Under the pieces are notes generated by a model. It searched no databases. It had not been told where the DNA came from and worked only from the letters and a program-made list of their open reading frames with translations. Shown in pieces: positions 40,777 to 49,577 of a stretch of 64,000 bases of DNA. The position numbers and the translations under genes are program-made. Position 1 is the first letter of the stretch, and every line of letters starts with the position of its first letter. This DNA is from JALYGJ01 sp963781705 (GTDB lineage: Bacteria; Chloroflexota; Limnocylindria; Limnocylindrales; CSP1-4): positions 310,001 to 374,000 of the forward strand of contig CAWAGP010000001.1 of NCBI GenBank assembly GCA_963781705.1. The letters run 5' to 3'.

Positions 40777-42084
40777 TCAGCCGAGGGCGGCGAGCGACTC
40801 CGCGATGATCGCCACGGCCTGATCGACCTCCGCGTCGGTCGTGACCAGCGGCGGGATGACGCGCACGACCTGGCCGTAGGTGCCGCAGGTCAGCAGCAGC
40901 AGCTTGCGCTCGAACGCCTCGTGAAGCAGGCTCTTGGCCAGGTCGGGTCGTGGCTTGAGACCGCCCGGCTCGGCAAACTCGAGCGCGACCATCAGCCCGC
41001 GGCCGCGCAACTCGGCCAGGTTGGCGGAGCGGGAAACGAGGGGCCGCAGTCCGTCGAGAAGGCGCTGACCCTGACGCGCGGCGTTGGCCACCAGCCCCTC
41101 GTCGTCGATGACGTCCAGCGTCGCGAGCGCGGCGGCGCACGCGACGGCGTTGCCGCCGTACGTTCCGCCGTGGGCGCCGGGCGAAAAGGCGTCCATCAGC
41201 GAGCGGCGGGCCAGGATGCCGGACAGCGGCAGGCCGGACGCAATGCCCTTCGCCATCACGACGATATCGGGGACCGCTCCGGTCCACTCCGACGCGAAGA
41301 AGCGCCCGGTGCGGCCGTAGCCGGTCTGCACCTCGTCGGTGATGAGCAGGATGCCGTGTTGGTCGGCCAGCTCGCGCAGGCGCGGCAGGAAGGTGTCGCT
41401 GGGGATGACGTAACCGCCCTCACCGAGGATCGGCTCGACCAGGAACGCGGCCACGTCGTCGGGAAAGCACAGCGTCGCGAACAGCTCGTCGAGCGCGGCC
41501 ATCGTGCGCTCGACAGCCTTTTCCGGTGAACCGTCGCCCAGCCGCAGCGGATCTGGAAACGGCACGAAATGGACACCGCCGGGGAGTGGCTCGTAATGGC
41601 CGCGGTACTTCACGCCGCTCGAGGTGAGCGCCATGGTCTCGTGCGTGCGGCCGTGGAAGCCGCCGCGGAAAGCCACGATCAACGGCCGCCGAGTGGCCGT
41701 CTTGGCCAGCTTGACCGAGGCCTCGACTGCCTCCGCGCCACTATTCGACAGGAAGAGCCGAATCGGATCGTCGGCCGCCACCTTGCCCGGGAAGAGCCGC
41801 GGCAGTCGATCGTGCAGTTCCAGGCCGGGCTGGTGGTAGAGGATGTTCTGCTGGGCGTGGATGATCTTGGCCGCCTGGTCGGCGATCGCCGCGACCACGC
41901 GCGGATGGGCGTGGCCGGTGTTGGCGACGGCAATCCCGGACGTGTAGTCGAGGTAACGATCGCCGTCGATCGTCGTGAGCCACGACCCGCTGCCGCGCTC
42001 AACGACCAGGTCCGTGTAGCGCGACCAGACCGGCGCCACGTTGTCGCGCAACGCCAGCAAGTTGCGCCCCATTGCCACCGTCAT
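40777..42084 (-). CDS. gabT: 4-aminobutyrate aminotransferase-like class III transaminase
   Basis: 435 aa from ATG 42084 (a longer frame adds 11 residues that overlap the upstream permease). Motifs: YLDYTSGIAVANTGHAHPRV, FLSNSGAEAVEASVKLAKTA, AFRGGFHGRTHETMALT, LLITDEVQTGYGRTGRFFAS with the PLP Asp and IVVMAKGIASGLPLSGILAR with the PLP Lys. The enzyme should transfer the amino group of GABA (or another omega-amino acid) to 2-oxoglutarate. It is the last gene of the polyamine transporter operon, 10 bp after the permease, which supports a role in putrescine/GABA use. Confidence 0.88.
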   Translation of the reverse strand: MTVAMGRNLLALRDNVAPVWSRYTDLVVERGSGSWLTTIDGDRYLDYTSGIAVANTGHAHPRVVAAIADQAAKIIHAQQNILYHQPGLELHDRLPRLFPGKVAADDPIRLFLSNSGAEAVEASVKLAKTATRRPLIVAFRGGFHGRTHETMALTSSGVKYRGHYEPLPGGVHFVPFPDPLRLGDGSPEKAVERTMAALDELFATLCFPDDVAAFLVEPILGEGGYVIPSDTFLPRLRELADQHGILLITDEVQTGYGRTGRFFASEWTGAVPDIVVMAKGIASGLPLSGILARRSLMDAFSPGAHGGTYGGNAVACAAALATLDVIDDEGLVANAARQGQRLLDGLRPLVSRSANLAELRGRGLMVALEFAEPGGLKPRPDLAKSLLHEAFERKLLLLTCGTYGQVVRVIPPLVTTDAEVDQAVAIIAESLAALG

Positions 42085-42094
42085 CGACCCACCG

Positions 42095-42991
42095 TCATCC
42101 TTCCGCGGCCGCCACACCGCCGCTCGTGGCCGCGTATGCCTCGTCGGCCTTGCGCTGGCGGCGCGCCCAGAGTATCTGCGCCAGGATGAACAGCCCGGCG
42201 ACCACGAAGATGAGCGTGCCCAGCACGTTCACCTCGGGCGGCACGCCAAACCGTGACGCGCCGTACACCCACAGCGGGAAGGTCGTCGTCTGGCCGGCGA
42301 CGAACGAGGTGATCACGTAGTCGTCGATCGACAGCGCGAACGACAGCAGCGCGGCGGCCATGATGCCCGGGAAGATGAGTGGCAGGGTGACCTTGCGGAA
42401 GGTCGTCCACTCGTCGGCGCCGAGGTCCATGGCCGCCTCTTCGAGCGAGCGGTTGAAGCCGGCAATACGCGCGCGGACGGTGACCACCACGTAACTGATG
42501 TTGAACATGACGTGCGCGATGAGGATCGTCATGAGGCCGCGCTGGACGCCGAGCGTCACCCACAGTGACAGCAGCGACGCGCCCATGATCACCTCGGGCG
42601 TGGCCATGGGCACGTAGATGAGCAGGTTGAAGGCGCCCTGGCCGCGGAACTCATAGCGCGTCAGGGCGAGGCCGATGAGCGTGCCCAGGATGGTCGCCAA
42701 CACGGTCGAGACGATCGCGATGATCAGGCTGGCGACCATCGGGTCGGTGATGTCCGGGCGGCTCCAGACGCTGAAGTAGTTGTCGATCGTGAAGCCCTGC
42801 CAGGTGATGTTCTGGCGGCCGAGCGGGTTGTTGAACGAGAAGGCGATCATCACCGCGATGGGCAGGAACAGGTACGCGACGGCGAGGCCGGTGTAGGTCG
42901 GCAGCACAGCACGGGTTATGCGCGCGGTCAGCGGCCGGCGCCGCTCCGGCACCTGGTTGCCCAACCCGCCCCCCGCGGCGACGGCGGTCAC
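42095..42991 (-). CDS. potC: spermidine/putrescine ABC permease, PotC-type
   Basis: 298 aa with six hydrophobic helices, the first at about 35-55 (TYTGLAVAYLFLPIAVMIAF). The EAA loop that contacts the ATPase is EEAAMDLGADEWTTFRKVTL followed by PLIFPGIMAAALLSF. Sequence and order match PotC of PotABCD. Lies 10 bp after the PotB gene and 10 bp before the transaminase. Confidence 0.9.
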   Translation of the reverse strand: MTAVAAGGGLGNQVPERRRPLTARITRAVLPTYTGLAVAYLFLPIAVMIAFSFNNPLGRQNITWQGFTIDNYFSVWSRPDITDPMVASLIIAIVSTVLATILGTLIGLALTRYEFRGQGAFNLLIYVPMATPEVIMGASLLSLWVTLGVQRGLMTILIAHVMFNISYVVVTVRARIAGFNRSLEEAAMDLGADEWTTFRKVTLPLIFPGIMAAALLSFALSIDDYVITSFVAGQTTTFPLWVYGASRFGVPPEVNVLGTLIFVVAGLFILAQILWARRQRKADEAYAATSGGVAAAEG

Positions 42992-43001
42992 AGCACGGCC
43001 C

Positions 43002-43856
43002 TCATCCGGCCGTCAACTCGCGCGCGCCGACGATGCGCGCGTACAGGCCGACGAGCACCAGCACGGCAGCCATCAGCACGAAGCCCAGCGCCGATGCCTC
43101 CGGATAGGCATTGGTCTGCAGGAACAACCGCTGGATGACGTTGCCGATCATGGTCGTGTCGCGGCTGCCCAGGATGGCGGCATTGATGAAGTCACCGACC
43201 GACGGGATGAACACCAGCAGCGATCCGGCGAACACGCCGGGCATCGACAACGGCAGCGTGACGCGCAGGAAGGCCTGCGTGCGGCTGGCGTACAGGTCGG
43301 TCGCCGCCTCGACCAGGTGCGGATCGATCTTCTCCAGCGACACGTACAGCGGCAGGACCATGAACGGCAGGAAGTTGTAGGTCAGGCCGCTGACGACGGC
43401 GATCGGCGAGGCGAGCACGTGGAAGCCCTGGTCGAGCAGGCCGAAGCTCTTGAGCGTGCCCAGCACGAAACCGTTGTCGGCCAGGATCAGCTTCCAGGCC
43501 AGGGTGCGGATGATGAACGCCGAGAAGAAGGGCAGGATGACCAGCAGCAGCAGGATGTTCTTGGCCCGCCCACCGCGGAAGGCGATGGTGTAGGCGATCG
43601 GGTAGCCGAAACCCACGGTGGCCAGCGTCACGATCAGCGCGTACAGCACCGAGCGCACGAACTGGGTCCCGTATTCGTTGATGACCTGGGGGTACACGTT
43701 GAAGTTCCAGGTCATCGCGAAGCCGGTGCCGAGCGAGCCCTGCTGCAGGCTGACCGAGGCCATGACGATCATGGGCACGACGAAGAAGATCACCAGCCAC
43801 AGTCCGCCGGGCACCAGGAAGAGGTACGGCGTCAGCCACTGATAGCGGCGCAGCAT
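43002..43856 (-). CDS. potB: spermidine/putrescine ABC permease, PotB-type
   Basis: 284 aa, six membrane segments starting with LTPYLFLVPGGLWLVIFFVV. The EAA loop reads VEAATDLYASRTQAFLRVTL, then PLSMPGVFAGSLLVFIPSVG, the PotB/PotH pattern. With PotC it forms the channel of the polyamine importer. Its start follows 44 bp after the binding-protein stop. Confidence 0.9.
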   Translation of the reverse strand: MLRRYQWLTPYLFLVPGGLWLVIFFVVPMIVMASVSLQQGSLGTGFAMTWNFNVYPQVINEYGTQFVRSVLYALIVTLATVGFGYPIAYTIAFRGGRAKNILLLLVILPFFSAFIIRTLAWKLILADNGFVLGTLKSFGLLDQGFHVLASPIAVVSGLTYNFLPFMVLPLYVSLEKIDPHLVEAATDLYASRTQAFLRVTLPLSMPGVFAGSLLVFIPSVGDFINAAILGSRDTTMIGNVIQRLFLQTNAYPEASALGFVLMAAVLVLVGLYARIVGARELTAG

Positions 43857-43900
43857 GGTCAGCCTCGGACGGTCGCTATCGACGCCCGATGTTCAGCCGG

Positions 43901-45229
43901 CTAGCCGTTGACGACCTGGTTGAAGAGGTCGTTCCACTGCCGTTCCTCGTCCTCGGTCAGGATCTTGTAGGTATGCACGTTCTGCAGCAGCGTGTCGTCC
44001 GGGAACGCTGTCTGCGAAATGATCTTCAGGTGATTGGCCACGTTGGGATGGCCGTTCTGGCGCGCTGCCTGGGCATCGGCGAGCACCTGCTCCTGCACAC
44101 CCTGGACGGGGCTGAAGTAGCCGACGTACTCGGTCACCATCGTGGCGTTGCCGGTGTCGTAGTAGAAGTTCATCAGGTCCTGCGCGTCGACCGGGTGCGC
44201 GGCGTTGTTGGGGATGGCCATGTTGTCGACCCACAGCATGCCGCCCTCCGTCGGGTTGACGAACTGCACGTCGGGGTTGTCGTAGATCTGCATCTGGCTG
44301 ATGTCGCCCGACCAGGCCATCGAGATGGCCAGGTCACCGGCCGCCAGCGCGTCGTAGTAGTCGTTGCCGTAGAAGGCGCGGAACTGGCCGGCCTGGGCGG
44401 CGCTGAGCAGCTTGGCGGCGGCGGTCTGGACCTGGTCGATGGTCGCGTTCTGCGGATCCACCCCGTCGGACAGCAGGGCGAAGCTCATCGAGTCGCGCAT
44501 CTCGCTGAACATGCCCACGCGGCCGGCGAAGGCCGGGTCGAACAGGTCGTTGATGCTGGTGATCGGCCGACCGGTCAGGTTGGGGTTGTAGGCGATGCCG
44601 GTGATGCCCGCCTGCCAGGGCACCGAGTACTGGTTGCCCGGGTCGTACCACGGATTGACCAGCGCGCTCTGCGCGTTGCTGTCGAAGTTGGGCAGCAGCC
44701 TGTGATCGAGCGGCTCGAGATAGCCAAGGTTGATCATGCGCTGGATCATCCAGTCGGTCATGACGATGACGTCGTAGCCGGTGTTGTTGCCGGCGGCGAG
44801 GTCGGGCTGGATCTTGCCGAAGAACTCCTCGTTGTCGTTGATGTCTTCCTGGTAGGTGACCTGGATACCGGTCTCGGCAGTGAACTTGTCGAGCGATGGA
44901 TGGCCGCCAGTGGCGTCGTTGATGTCGATGTACAGCGGCCAGTTGCCGAAAACGGCCTGACCGGCGGGCGTCGGCGGCGGGCCTTCGGGCGTGGGTTGCT
45001 CGGTAGCTGGCGGCGGGGTGCCGCCGGTCGTCGATGGCACTGCGGTGGGCGTCGCGCCGGGAGCGAGGGACGCCGTCGGGCCGGCGGTGGTCGGCTGGCT
45101 CGTCTGGGTCGGGCCGGTCGGAGTCGGCGCAGCCGGACTCTGTGCGGCTATGCCGCAGCTCGACAGGACAATGGCCAGTACCGCGGCCACTGCCGCGATC
45201 TTGCGAGTGGCAGCCAACCGATCACGCAT
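43901..45229 (-). CDS. potD: polyamine ABC transporter substrate-binding lipoprotein, PotD-type
   Basis: 442 aa. The signal peptide IAAVAAVLAIVLSSCGIAAQ carries a lipobox (LSSC), followed by a Pro/Thr linker of about 60 residues. The mature part is a type II periplasmic fold: FTAETGIQVTYQEDINDNEE, YDVIVMTDWMIQRMINLGYL, PWQAGITGIAYNPNLTG, FYGNDYYDALAAGDLAISMA and AIPNNAAHPVDAQDLMNFYY, matching PotD/PotF. It captures putrescine or spermidine outside the membrane. It overlaps the ATPase gene by 8 bp. Confidence 0.92.
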   Translation of the reverse strand: MRDRLAATRKIAAVAAVLAIVLSSCGIAAQSPAAPTPTGPTQTSQPTTAGPTASLAPGATPTAVPSTTGGTPPPATEQPTPEGPPPTPAGQAVFGNWPLYIDINDATGGHPSLDKFTAETGIQVTYQEDINDNEEFFGKIQPDLAAGNNTGYDVIVMTDWMIQRMINLGYLEPLDHRLLPNFDSNAQSALVNPWYDPGNQYSVPWQAGITGIAYNPNLTGRPITSINDLFDPAFAGRVGMFSEMRDSMSFALLSDGVDPQNATIDQVQTAAAKLLSAAQAGQFRAFYGNDYYDALAAGDLAISMAWSGDISQMQIYDNPDVQFVNPTEGGMLWVDNMAIPNNAAHPVDAQDLMNFYYDTGNATMVTEYVGYFSPVQGVQEQVLADAQAARQNGHPNVANHLKIISQTAFPDDTLLQNVHTYKILTEDEERQWNDLFNQVVNG

Positions 45230-46364
45230 CGCTCTTCTCTCCTCCTGTCGCTACCCGGCCGATGATGAAAGTGTGCTGCGGCTTCCAGGTCAGGCGAATG
45301 CGCGCCCCTGGCGAGAATTGTTCCCCGACGCCGCTGATGTCGATGTTCTGGGCGTAGATGGTGACCTCGACGCCGTCGTCGAGGCGGACCTGGTATTGCG
45401 TGCTCACGCCAACGTACGAGAAGTCGACCACGCTGCCTGCGAGCGAGTTGAGCGGCGGCTGGTCCGCATCATCCGGCTCAAGGGGAGTCGCCGCGGACGA
45501 AATGCGCAACTTCTCCGGGCGCACGCCGACGCGCACCGCCGTTCCCGGCTGCAGGCCGTCGGCCGGCGCACGGACCGTGCCACCGCTGGCCAGCTCGAAC
45601 TCGGCGAAGTCATCTTCACGGCTGGTCAGGCGCGCATCGAGCAGGTTCGACACGCCCAGGAAGCCGGCCACGAACTCGGTCGCCGGGTGTTCGTACAGTT
45701 CGGTCGCGCCGCCCAGTTGTTCGATATGCCCCGCACGCATGACGGCGATGCGATCAGACATCGTCATCGCCTCTTCCTGGTCGTGGGTGACGTAGACGAA
45801 GGTGATGCCGACCTCGGTCTGGATGCGCTTCAGCTCAAGCTGCATCTGCTTGCGCAACTTGAGGTCCAGGGCACCGAGCGGCTCGTCGAGCAGCAGCACG
45901 CGCGGATGGTTGATGAGCGCGCGCGCGAGCGCCACGCGCTGCTGCTGGCCGCCCGATAGCTGGTTGGTCTTGCGCCGCTCATAGCCGGGCAGCTCGACCA
46001 GCTCGAGCATCTCGCCGACCCGCCGCTTGATCTCGTCGTCGGCCGTCCGCCGTCGGCGCAACCCGAAGGCGACGTTCTCGTACACGTTCAGATGCGGGAA
46101 CAGCGCGTAGTTCTGGAAGACCGTGTTGACATCGCGCTTGTACGGCGGGCGGCTGGTCACGTCGGCATCGCCCAGGAAGATCGTGCCGGCGGTGACCTCC
46201 TCGAAGCCCGCGATCATGCGCAGCGTGGTGGTCTTGCCGCAACCCGATGGGCCGAGCATGGAGAAAAATTCGCCGTGCTCGATGTCGAGCGACAGGTCAT
46301 CGACCGCGGTGACGTCGTGGAAGCGCTTGGTTACCCGTTCGAGACGGACGTCCGGTTGCGGCAA
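45222..46364 (-). CDS. potA: spermidine/putrescine ABC ATP-binding protein, PotA-type
   Basis: 380 aa from TTG 46364, preceded by GAGGTAG. Walker A GPSGCGKTTT, Q-loop FQNYALFPHLNVYENVAFGL, signature LSGGQQQRVALARALINHP, Walker B VLLLDEPLGALD and H-loop YVTHDQEEAMTMSD. After residue 235 the TOBE domain (RLTSREDDFAEFELASGGTV to the C-terminus) fits PotA. Energises the PotBCD importer. First gene of the potA-potD-potB-potC-gabT operon. Confidence 0.92.
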   Translation of the reverse strand: MPQPDVRLERVTKRFHDVTAVDDLSLDIEHGEFFSMLGPSGCGKTTTLRMIAGFEEVTAGTIFLGDADVTSRPPYKRDVNTVFQNYALFPHLNVYENVAFGLRRRRTADDEIKRRVGEMLELVELPGYERRKTNQLSGGQQQRVALARALINHPRVLLLDEPLGALDLKLRKQMQLELKRIQTEVGITFVYVTHDQEEAMTMSDRIAVMRAGHIEQLGGATELYEHPATEFVAGFLGVSNLLDARLTSREDDFAEFELASGGTVRAPADGLQPGTAVRVGVRPEKLRISSAATPLEPDDADQPPLNSLAGSVVDFSYVGVSTQYQVRLDDGVEVTIYAQNIDISGVGEQFSPGARIRLTWKPQHTFIIGRVATGGEKSDA

Positions 46365-46409
46365 TCGGCTACCTCGGGCAGCTCCAGGTGACGGCTGGGG
46401 TTAGGCGGG

Positions 46410-46415
46410 AGTATA
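46410..46415 (-). promoter_or_regulatory. candidate -10 (TATACT) of the pot operon
   Basis: TATACT on the minus strand lies about 45 bp before TTG 46364, leaving a leader that includes the SD GAGGTAG. No convincing -35 was found. Confidence 0.4.
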
Positions 46416-46573
46416 GGTGTCGCGCAAGCGCGGCGGAAGGGTGTTTGCCCGCTGGCAAGCTCGAGCTGCGTCCTCATTCACCGTGATGACTACCGGGGTA
46501 TCCGGCAACTTGGCGCGCGCCCATCTCCGTCGTAACTGGTCATTCACGCCGGGCGAATGACCATGCGCAGCGG

Positions 46574-46685
46574 GAATGACCAGTCGCCCAGAACGAGTGA
46601 GCGCCGGGTGCCGGGCGACCTGGTCCCGCATTCACATTAACTGAATGACCAGTCGCCAGAGTGAATGGACACCGGGTGCCGGGCG
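46574..46685. repeat. 43-44-bp imperfect direct repeat
   Basis: GAATGACCAGTCGCC begins both copies (46574-46617 and 46643-46685) and CCGGGTGCCGGGCG ends both; the middles differ by a few bases. The GAATGACCA half-motif occurs twice more just upstream. Three GCGCCTGG boxes follow. It could be a multiple-site operator or a diverged repeat family. Confidence 0.55.
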
Positions 46686-46904
46686 GCGCCTGGTGGCGCC
46701 TGGGCAGCGCCTGGTCGGCGCGATTTCAAATCACTTGCACGACAAGGCCGGATCCGACACTGAGCCCGTGCGCATTACTGCCGCGCACGCTCCCCCACCG
46801 GCTCCGGCAACGCTCCCCACGTTTGGCCTGCGAGGCGCACAGGCCGTCAGTCCACTGCACGTGCGCGATGGCGCCCGTGAGACACACATTCGCGGCAGTC
46901 CATG

Positions 46905-46919
46905 TTCAAGTCACTTGAA
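46905..46919. terminator. short palindrome downstream of the AAA gene
   Basis: TTCAAGT-C-ACTTGAA is perfect and lies 28 bp after the stop codon of the minus-strand AAA gene. The stem is AT-rich with no clear T-run, so it may be a protein site rather than a terminator. Confidence 0.3.
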
Positions 46920-46946
46920 AACGGTCGTTCAGAGTCGCCGGCCGGG

Positions 46947-49577
46947 TCAGCCGCTGCCGGCGACGACAGCCGGCCGATCGTGGTCGACGGTCACCGTCAG
47001 CGGACCGGGCTTTGCCGGGAGCGACGCGACGAGCAGTGGCGTGACGGAGGCGTCGAGGAAGGTCGTCGCCGAACCATCGGTCGGCAGCGCGGCGGCCAGC
47101 CAAGCCAGGAACCTGGCGTCAAAGGTGAGTACGTAACCCTGCCGCGCGAATCGCGCGGCGAGCGGGTCGAGCACCTCGCGCTTGAGCCACGCGTCGCGGG
47201 CATCGGCCGAAACCGCCCCGGCAACGCCGGTCACCACGTCACACGAGTCGAGCAGGCCCGGGCTCATCACCGGCGCCAGCAGCGCCTGTTGGTCGACCGC
47301 TGGCGCGCTCATCAACACGACCGCGGCGCCGAGCGGCAGTGTGCGGCCCATGGCGTCGGTGAACGATCCGCGCTCGAGGGCCTGCGCGATCGTGTCGCGG
47401 ATCGACATCGCGCAGCGGTCGATGCCGCGCAGCAGGACCACCTGCCACGGCGCGCGGCGCAACTCCTGCAGTGGCAGCGACCGATCGGAGCCGACCAACC
47501 CCGGCGCCGAACCGAGCAACGTCGAGATGGACTGGTCCTCGGTCAGCCCGGCCAGGTCGATGTCGATGATCGCGCTGCTGCGACCGAACAGCGTGCGCGC
47601 GATCAGCTCTGCCAACTGGTCGGCCGCCGGCGCCGCCGGCCCATACAGCAAGAGACTCGCGTCGGGCCGGGCCGGGTTCGAGTCCAGGCCGCGCAGCGAG
47701 ACCGCCAACCGAGCCAGCAGCGCGTCGGTTGCGGCCGGTTCGAGCAGCGCGCGCTGGTGCAGTTCGTCGGTCAGCGCAGCCAGCCGGGCCGAGGGATCGA
47801 GCGGCATGCCCACCAGGGCCGCCACGGCGGCACGCATCTGGGCTGCGTCGACCGTCGTGCTGCCCTCGGCCAGGGCATGGGCGATCGACTGCTCGATGAT
47901 GTCGACGCCCTTGTCGGGGAAGGAGCGGTTCGGAAGGAACTGATCAGCCAGCGCGATGGCCTCATCGAGCACGTCGTCGGCCATGCTCACGCCGCGCGAG
48001 CGCGCCAGTGAGTCGCGCACCGCCGACAGGACGACGCGCACCGTCCGCGCGTCCATGGGCTCGATGGCAATCTGGGTGAAGCGCCGCGCGAGGGCCGCGT
48101 CCGGCTCGAGATTGGCCTGGTACTCGGCGCCGGTCGTCGCGCCGATGCAGGCGATCTCGCCCCGCGCCAGCGCCGGCTTGAGCGCCTGGGCAAGGTCGTG
48201 CACGGACGGCGTGGCGAGCAGGTGGATCTCGTCGAAGAAGATGATCACCGACGGGTGGCGCGCCTCGAGCAGGAAGTCGGGCAGCAGCGTCGCGTCGGAC
48301 GAGAGCGCCTCGGCCAGCGGCAGCAGCGCGACGTCGAACAGGCGCACGCCCTTGAGCGGGTCGGGCACGTTGCCGGCCGCGATGCGGATGGCGAGGCCCT
48401 CGACGATGGCGGTCTTGCCCGCGCCGGCCGGCCCGAGCAGCAGCGGGTCGCGTTTCGTGCGGCGCAGCAGCACCTCGATGATCGACTGCGTTTCGCGGTC
48501 GCGTCCGACGATCGGCCCCAGCTTGCCCGCCGTAGCCAGCGCGATCAGGTCGCGCCCGAAGCGTTCGAGCGTGGGCGTCGACGAGGCGTGCTCCGCCCAG
48601 GCGACGGTGACCTTCACGGCGTCCGTCCGATCGACCGACTTGTGGCCGTCCACCAGCGCTCGCGCCACAGCCTGCTCGAGCAGATCGATCGCCTTGTCGG
48701 GCAGGCGGCGGTTGATGACCTGCTCGACCGAGAAGTCGAGCAACACCTTGAGCGCTTCGTCGCTGACCTTCACGCCACGCGAGGTGGCGATTCGGTCGCG
48801 CACCTGGCGCAGGATCTCGAGCGTCGCGGCCGGGCTCAGCTCGCCGACGTCGAGCGTCGAGAAACGCCGCGCGAGGGCGTCGTCGCGCGCGATGCTTGTC
48901 CGGTAGTCGTCGGCCGTGGCCGCGCCGATGACCGCGACGTCGCCGCGTGCCAGCGCCGGCTTGAGCAGCTCGGCGGCGCCCACACCGCCCTGCGTCTGGC
49001 CGGCGGTCTCGAGCTCGTTGATCTCGTCGAGGAACAGGATGACGCCCGGCCGCGAGGCTTCGGCGATGAGCTGCTGGACGCGCTGCTCGAGCTGGCCGCG
49101 GTACTCGGTACCGGCCACGATGCTGCCCAGCGGCACCTCGACGATGCGCGCGCCGCGCAGCTGCTCGGGCACCTTGCCGGCCGCGATGCGCTGGGCCAGC
49201 CCCTCGACGATGGTCGTCTTGCCCACGCCGGTCGGGCCGAGCAGCACCGGGCTGCGCTTGGTCGTGCGCAGCAGGGTCTCGATCACCCACGCCGTCTCCG
49301 GCTCGCGATCGAGGACCGGGCCGAGCATGCCCTGGGCGGCCAGCGCGATGAGGTCGCGCCCGATCGAGTCGAGCAGCGGTGTGGCCGAGGCGGCGGGCGC
49401 CGGAGCGGCGGCGCTGGTCGTCGCGGCGGGCGGGGCGGCCGTCTGCAGCGCCGTCGGACTCAGGCCTGGGGCAACCTCGCGCGTCCGGCGCGTGGCGTCG
49501 GCCAGCTCGTCGAGGCTCTTCTGCAGCCAGCCGATGGCGATGTCCAGGCCGTCCGCCTTCGGATCCTGGTCAGCCAT
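46947..49577 (-). CDS. Clp-like protein with two active AAA modules and a third degenerate module
   Basis: 876 aa from ATG 49577. The first 75 residues are a helix plus Ala/Pro linker; no Clp N-domain is seen. AAA-1: Walker A GPTGVGKT (114-121), Walker B LFLDEINE (181-188), Arg finger ALARRFS. AAA-2: Walker A GPAGAGKT (382-389), Walker B IFFDEIHL (446-453), Arg finger ALARRFT. Both resemble the first ATPase ring (NBD1) of ClpB/ClpC. Residues 641-760 follow the ClpB second ring (NBD2) closely but have GPAAPAAD for Walker A and LLRGID in place of LLDEIE, so this module cannot bind or hydrolyse ATP. Last gene of the telA-xpaC operon; overlaps the upstream stop by 1 bp. Probably a remodelling ATPase for the membrane proteins encoded beside it. 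Confidence 0.85.
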   Translation of the reverse strand: MADQDPKADGLDIAIGWLQKSLDELADATRRTREVAPGLSPTALQTAAPPAATTSAAAPAPAASATPLLDSIGRDLIALAAQGMLGPVLDREPETAWVIETLLRTTKRSPVLLGPTGVGKTTIVEGLAQRIAAGKVPEQLRGARIVEVPLGSIVAGTEYRGQLEQRVQQLIAEASRPGVILFLDEINELETAGQTQGGVGAAELLKPALARGDVAVIGAATADDYRTSIARDDALARRFSTLDVGELSPAATLEILRQVRDRIATSRGVKVSDEALKVLLDFSVEQVINRRLPDKAIDLLEQAVARALVDGHKSVDRTDAVKVTVAWAEHASSTPTLERFGRDLIALATAGKLGPIVGRDRETQSIIEVLLRRTKRDPLLLGPAGAGKTAIVEGLAIRIAAGNVPDPLKGVRLFDVALLPLAEALSSDATLLPDFLLEARHPSVIIFFDEIHLLATPSVHDLAQALKPALARGEIACIGATTGAEYQANLEPDAALARRFTQIAIEPMDARTVRVVLSAVRDSLARSRGVSMADDVLDEAIALADQFLPNRSFPDKGVDIIEQSIAHALAEGSTTVDAAQMRAAVAALVGMPLDPSARLAALTDELHQRALLEPAATDALLARLAVSLRGLDSNPARPDASLLLYGPAAPAADQLAELIARTLFGRSSAIIDIDLAGLTEDQSISTLLGSAPGLVGSDRSLPLQELRRAPWQVVLLRGIDRCAMSIRDTIAQALERGSFTDAMGRTLPLGAAVVLMSAPAVDQQALLAPVMSPGLLDSCDVVTGVAGAVSADARDAWLKREVLDPLAARFARQGYVLTFDARFLAWLAAALPTDGSATTFLDASVTPLLVASLPAKPGPLTVTVDHDRPAVVAGSG

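Larger units (their letters stand above)
46365..46946. other. 582-bp non-coding region with direct repeats
   Basis: No coding frame is convincing. It contains the pot operon promoter near 46410, a 45-bp-class direct repeat (46574-46617 and 46643-46685), three GCGCCTGG copies behind it, and a palindrome beside the AAA-gene stop. The middle (46720-46900) shows nothing recognisable. Confidence 0.5.

Noticed and set aside
46401..46631. A 76-codon minus-strand frame in the gap upstream of the pot operon
   Set aside because: It lies over repeat units and the promoter region, has no ribosome binding site and no recognisable sequence.
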